DNA of 8,390 bases, from positions 1 to 8,390 of the forward strand of contig JAFKJZ010000074.1 of the NCBI GenBank assembly GCA_017305815.1, written 5' to 3'. The stretch's first letter is position 1. The number at the start of each line of letters is the position of its first letter. Below are positions 7,475 to 8,390 of this stretch, piece by piece. The translations under genes and the position numbers were made by a program. The notes under the pieces are model-generated. The model was given only the letters and a program-made list of their open reading frames with translations, searched no databases and had not been told where the DNA came from. The DNA comes from Hyphomicrobiales bacterium. Lineage in GTDB: Bacteria; Pseudomonadota; Alphaproteobacteria; Rhizobiales; Kaistiaceae.

Positions 7475-8140
7475 ATGTCGCTCCGCATCAACGATCTCGC
7501 ACCGGACTTCACCGCCGAGACCACCCAGGGTCCGATCTCGTTCCACGAATGGCTCGGCAAGGACTGGGGCATCCTGTTCTCGCACCCGAAGGACTACACG
7601 CCGGTCTGCACCACCGAGCTCGGCTACATGGCCCGCCTGAAGCCGGAATTCGACAAGCGCGGCGTCAAGATCATCGGCCTCAGCGTCGATCCGGTCGACA
7701 AGCATGCCGGCTGGGCCAAGGATATCGGCGAGACACAGGGCGTCGCTCCGAACTTCCCGATGATCGGCGACCCGACGCTCGCCGTCTCCAAGGCCTATGA
7801 CATGCTGCCCGCCGCCGCCGGCGACAGCTCCGACGGCCGCACGGCCGCCGACAACCAGACCGTGCGCAACGTCTACGTCATCGGGCCGGACAAGAAGATC
7901 AAGCTCGTGATCTCCTATCCGATGACCACGGGCCGCAACTTCGACGAGGTGCTGCGCGTCATCGACTCGCTGCAACTGACCGCCAAGCACCGCCTCGCCA
8001 CGCCGGTGAACTGGAAGCCGGGTGACGACGTCATCATCGCCGGTTCGGTGTCCAACGACGAGGCGAAGCAGCTCTACCCGCAGGGCTGGAAGGAGCCGAA
8101 GCCCTATATCCGCATCGTGCCGCAGCCGGTGCTGACCTGA
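7475..8140 (+). CDS. 1-Cys peroxiredoxin (Prx6 subfamily)
   Basis: This 221-residue thiol peroxidase has the size of Prx6-type enzymes. The active-site block HPKDYTPVCTTE contains the peroxidatic Cys45 with Pro38, Thr42 and His37. Arg131 in VRNVYVIGP corresponds to the catalytic arginine, and YPMTTGRNFDEVLRVIDSLQ is the subfamily signature. Cys45 is the only cysteine, so no resolving Cys exists and an external thiol must reduce it. The C-terminal extension VNWKPGDDVIIAGSV is also of the Prx6 type. No signal peptide is seen, so it is cytosolic. It should reduce H2O2 and organic hydroperoxides. It is divergent from the BTAD regulator and precedes an ETHE1-like gene, a context that fits peroxide or reactive-sulfur defence. 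Confidence 0.97.
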   Translation: MSLRINDLAPDFTAETTQGPISFHEWLGKDWGILFSHPKDYTPVCTTELGYMARLKPEFDKRGVKIIGLSVDPVDKHAGWAKDIGETQGVAPNFPMIGDPTLAVSKAYDMLPAAAGDSSDGRTAADNQTVRNVYVIGPDKKIKLVISYPMTTGRNFDEVLRVIDSLQLTAKHRLATPVNWKPGDDVIIAGSVSNDEAKQLYPQGWKEPKPYIRIVPQPVLT

Positions 8141-8155
8141 TCCCAGAAGGGCGCA

Positions 8156-8180
8156 GCGGGGACGGCAGGTCCGTCCCCGC
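8156..8180 (+). terminator. Perfect GC-rich hairpin after the peroxiredoxin gene
   Basis: GCGGGGACGG (8156-8165) and CCGTCCCCGC (8171-8180) form a mismatch-free 10-bp stem with a 5-base CAGGT loop, 15 bases after the peroxiredoxin stop. No T-tract follows, so it may be a terminator lacking U's, an mRNA 3'-end stabiliser, or a partial block between two co-directional genes. Confidence 0.55.
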
Positions 8181-8279
8181 CCCGACAGCGACGACGGCCC
8201 GCCCGGTTCCGGGACGTGCTACGCTCGCTTCGTTTCGCTGCGCTCGGCTCAATCCCCTTTGCGAATGATGGAGCGGACC

Positions 8280-8390
8280 ATGATCTTCCGACAGCTCTTC
8301 GACAGCGTTTCCGGCACCTACACCTATCTTCTCGCGAGCCGCCCGGGCGGCGAGGCGCTGATCATCGATCCCGTGCTCGAGAAGGTCGAC
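8280..8390 (+). CDS. Metallo-beta-lactamase-fold hydrolase, ETHE1/Blh persulfide dioxygenase-like, 3'-truncated by the window edge
   Basis: Only 37 codons are visible. FRQLFDSVSGTYTYLLA followed by ALIIDPVLEKVD closely resembles the N-terminus of ETHE1 and bacterial Blh proteins (human ETHE1, recalled from memory, has RQMFEPVSCTFTYLLG and LIDPVLE). Those enzymes are Fe-dependent and oxidise glutathione persulfide to sulfite. The metal-binding HxHxDH motif lies beyond the window, so the catalytic class is not confirmed. ATG 8280 has GGAG at 8270-8273, 6 bases upstream; in-frame ATGs at 8265 and 8268 lack a site. It lies 139 bases downstream of the peroxiredoxin on the same strand. Confidence 0.85.
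   Translation, partial: MIFRQLFDSVSGTYTYLLASRPGGEALIIDPVLEKVD

Noticed and set aside
8233..8246. TCGCTGCGCTCGG resembles a segment beside the ColE1/pUC origin, hinting at vector or plasmid sequence.
   Set aside because: The match is about 13 bases of low-complexity sequence, and the flanks do not match the origin region. Chance is the better explanation.

Overview
The window is GC-rich, densely coding DNA with Shine-Dalgarno-type start sites and protein sequences typical of Alphaproteobacteria. A Hyphomicrobiales-like member (Bosea, Kaistia or Methylobacterium type) is my best guess from protein style only. No RNA gene, CRISPR array, insertion sequence or phage gene is visible. No stretch longer than about 140 bases lacks a gene.

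Left part (1-2663, + strand): the nearly complete 3' portion of a HyuB-type hydantoinase B/oxoprolinase subunit, followed 14 bases later by a zinc-free, quinone-oxidoreductase-like MDR reductase. The two look like the end of a catabolic operon. The partner HyuA-type subunit, if present, lies upstream of the window.

Middle part (2789-5595, + strand): a small ChaB-family gene whose last 16 bases overlap the start of a full-length MgtA-type (P3B) P-type ATPase. This is a probable translationally coupled cation-transport pair. It ends tail-to-tail, 25 bases from a gene on the opposite strand.

Right part (5621-8390): a 572-residue transcriptional regulator on the minus strand, with an OmpR/SARP-like winged helix, a BTAD domain and a helical-repeat C-terminus. 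It is divergent, across a 135-base intergenic region, from a 1-Cys (Prx6-type) peroxiredoxin. After a 139-base gap containing a perfect 10-bp hairpin comes the start of an ETHE1/Blh-like metallo-beta-lactamase-fold gene, cut by the window end. The regulator has ten cysteines including a CxxC. The grouping suggests a peroxide- or persulfide-responsive module, but that is inference from neighbourhood and residue content.

I found no clearly undescribed system. The most interesting items are the ChaB-MgtA coupling and the Cys-rich BTAD regulator facing thiol-redox genes.
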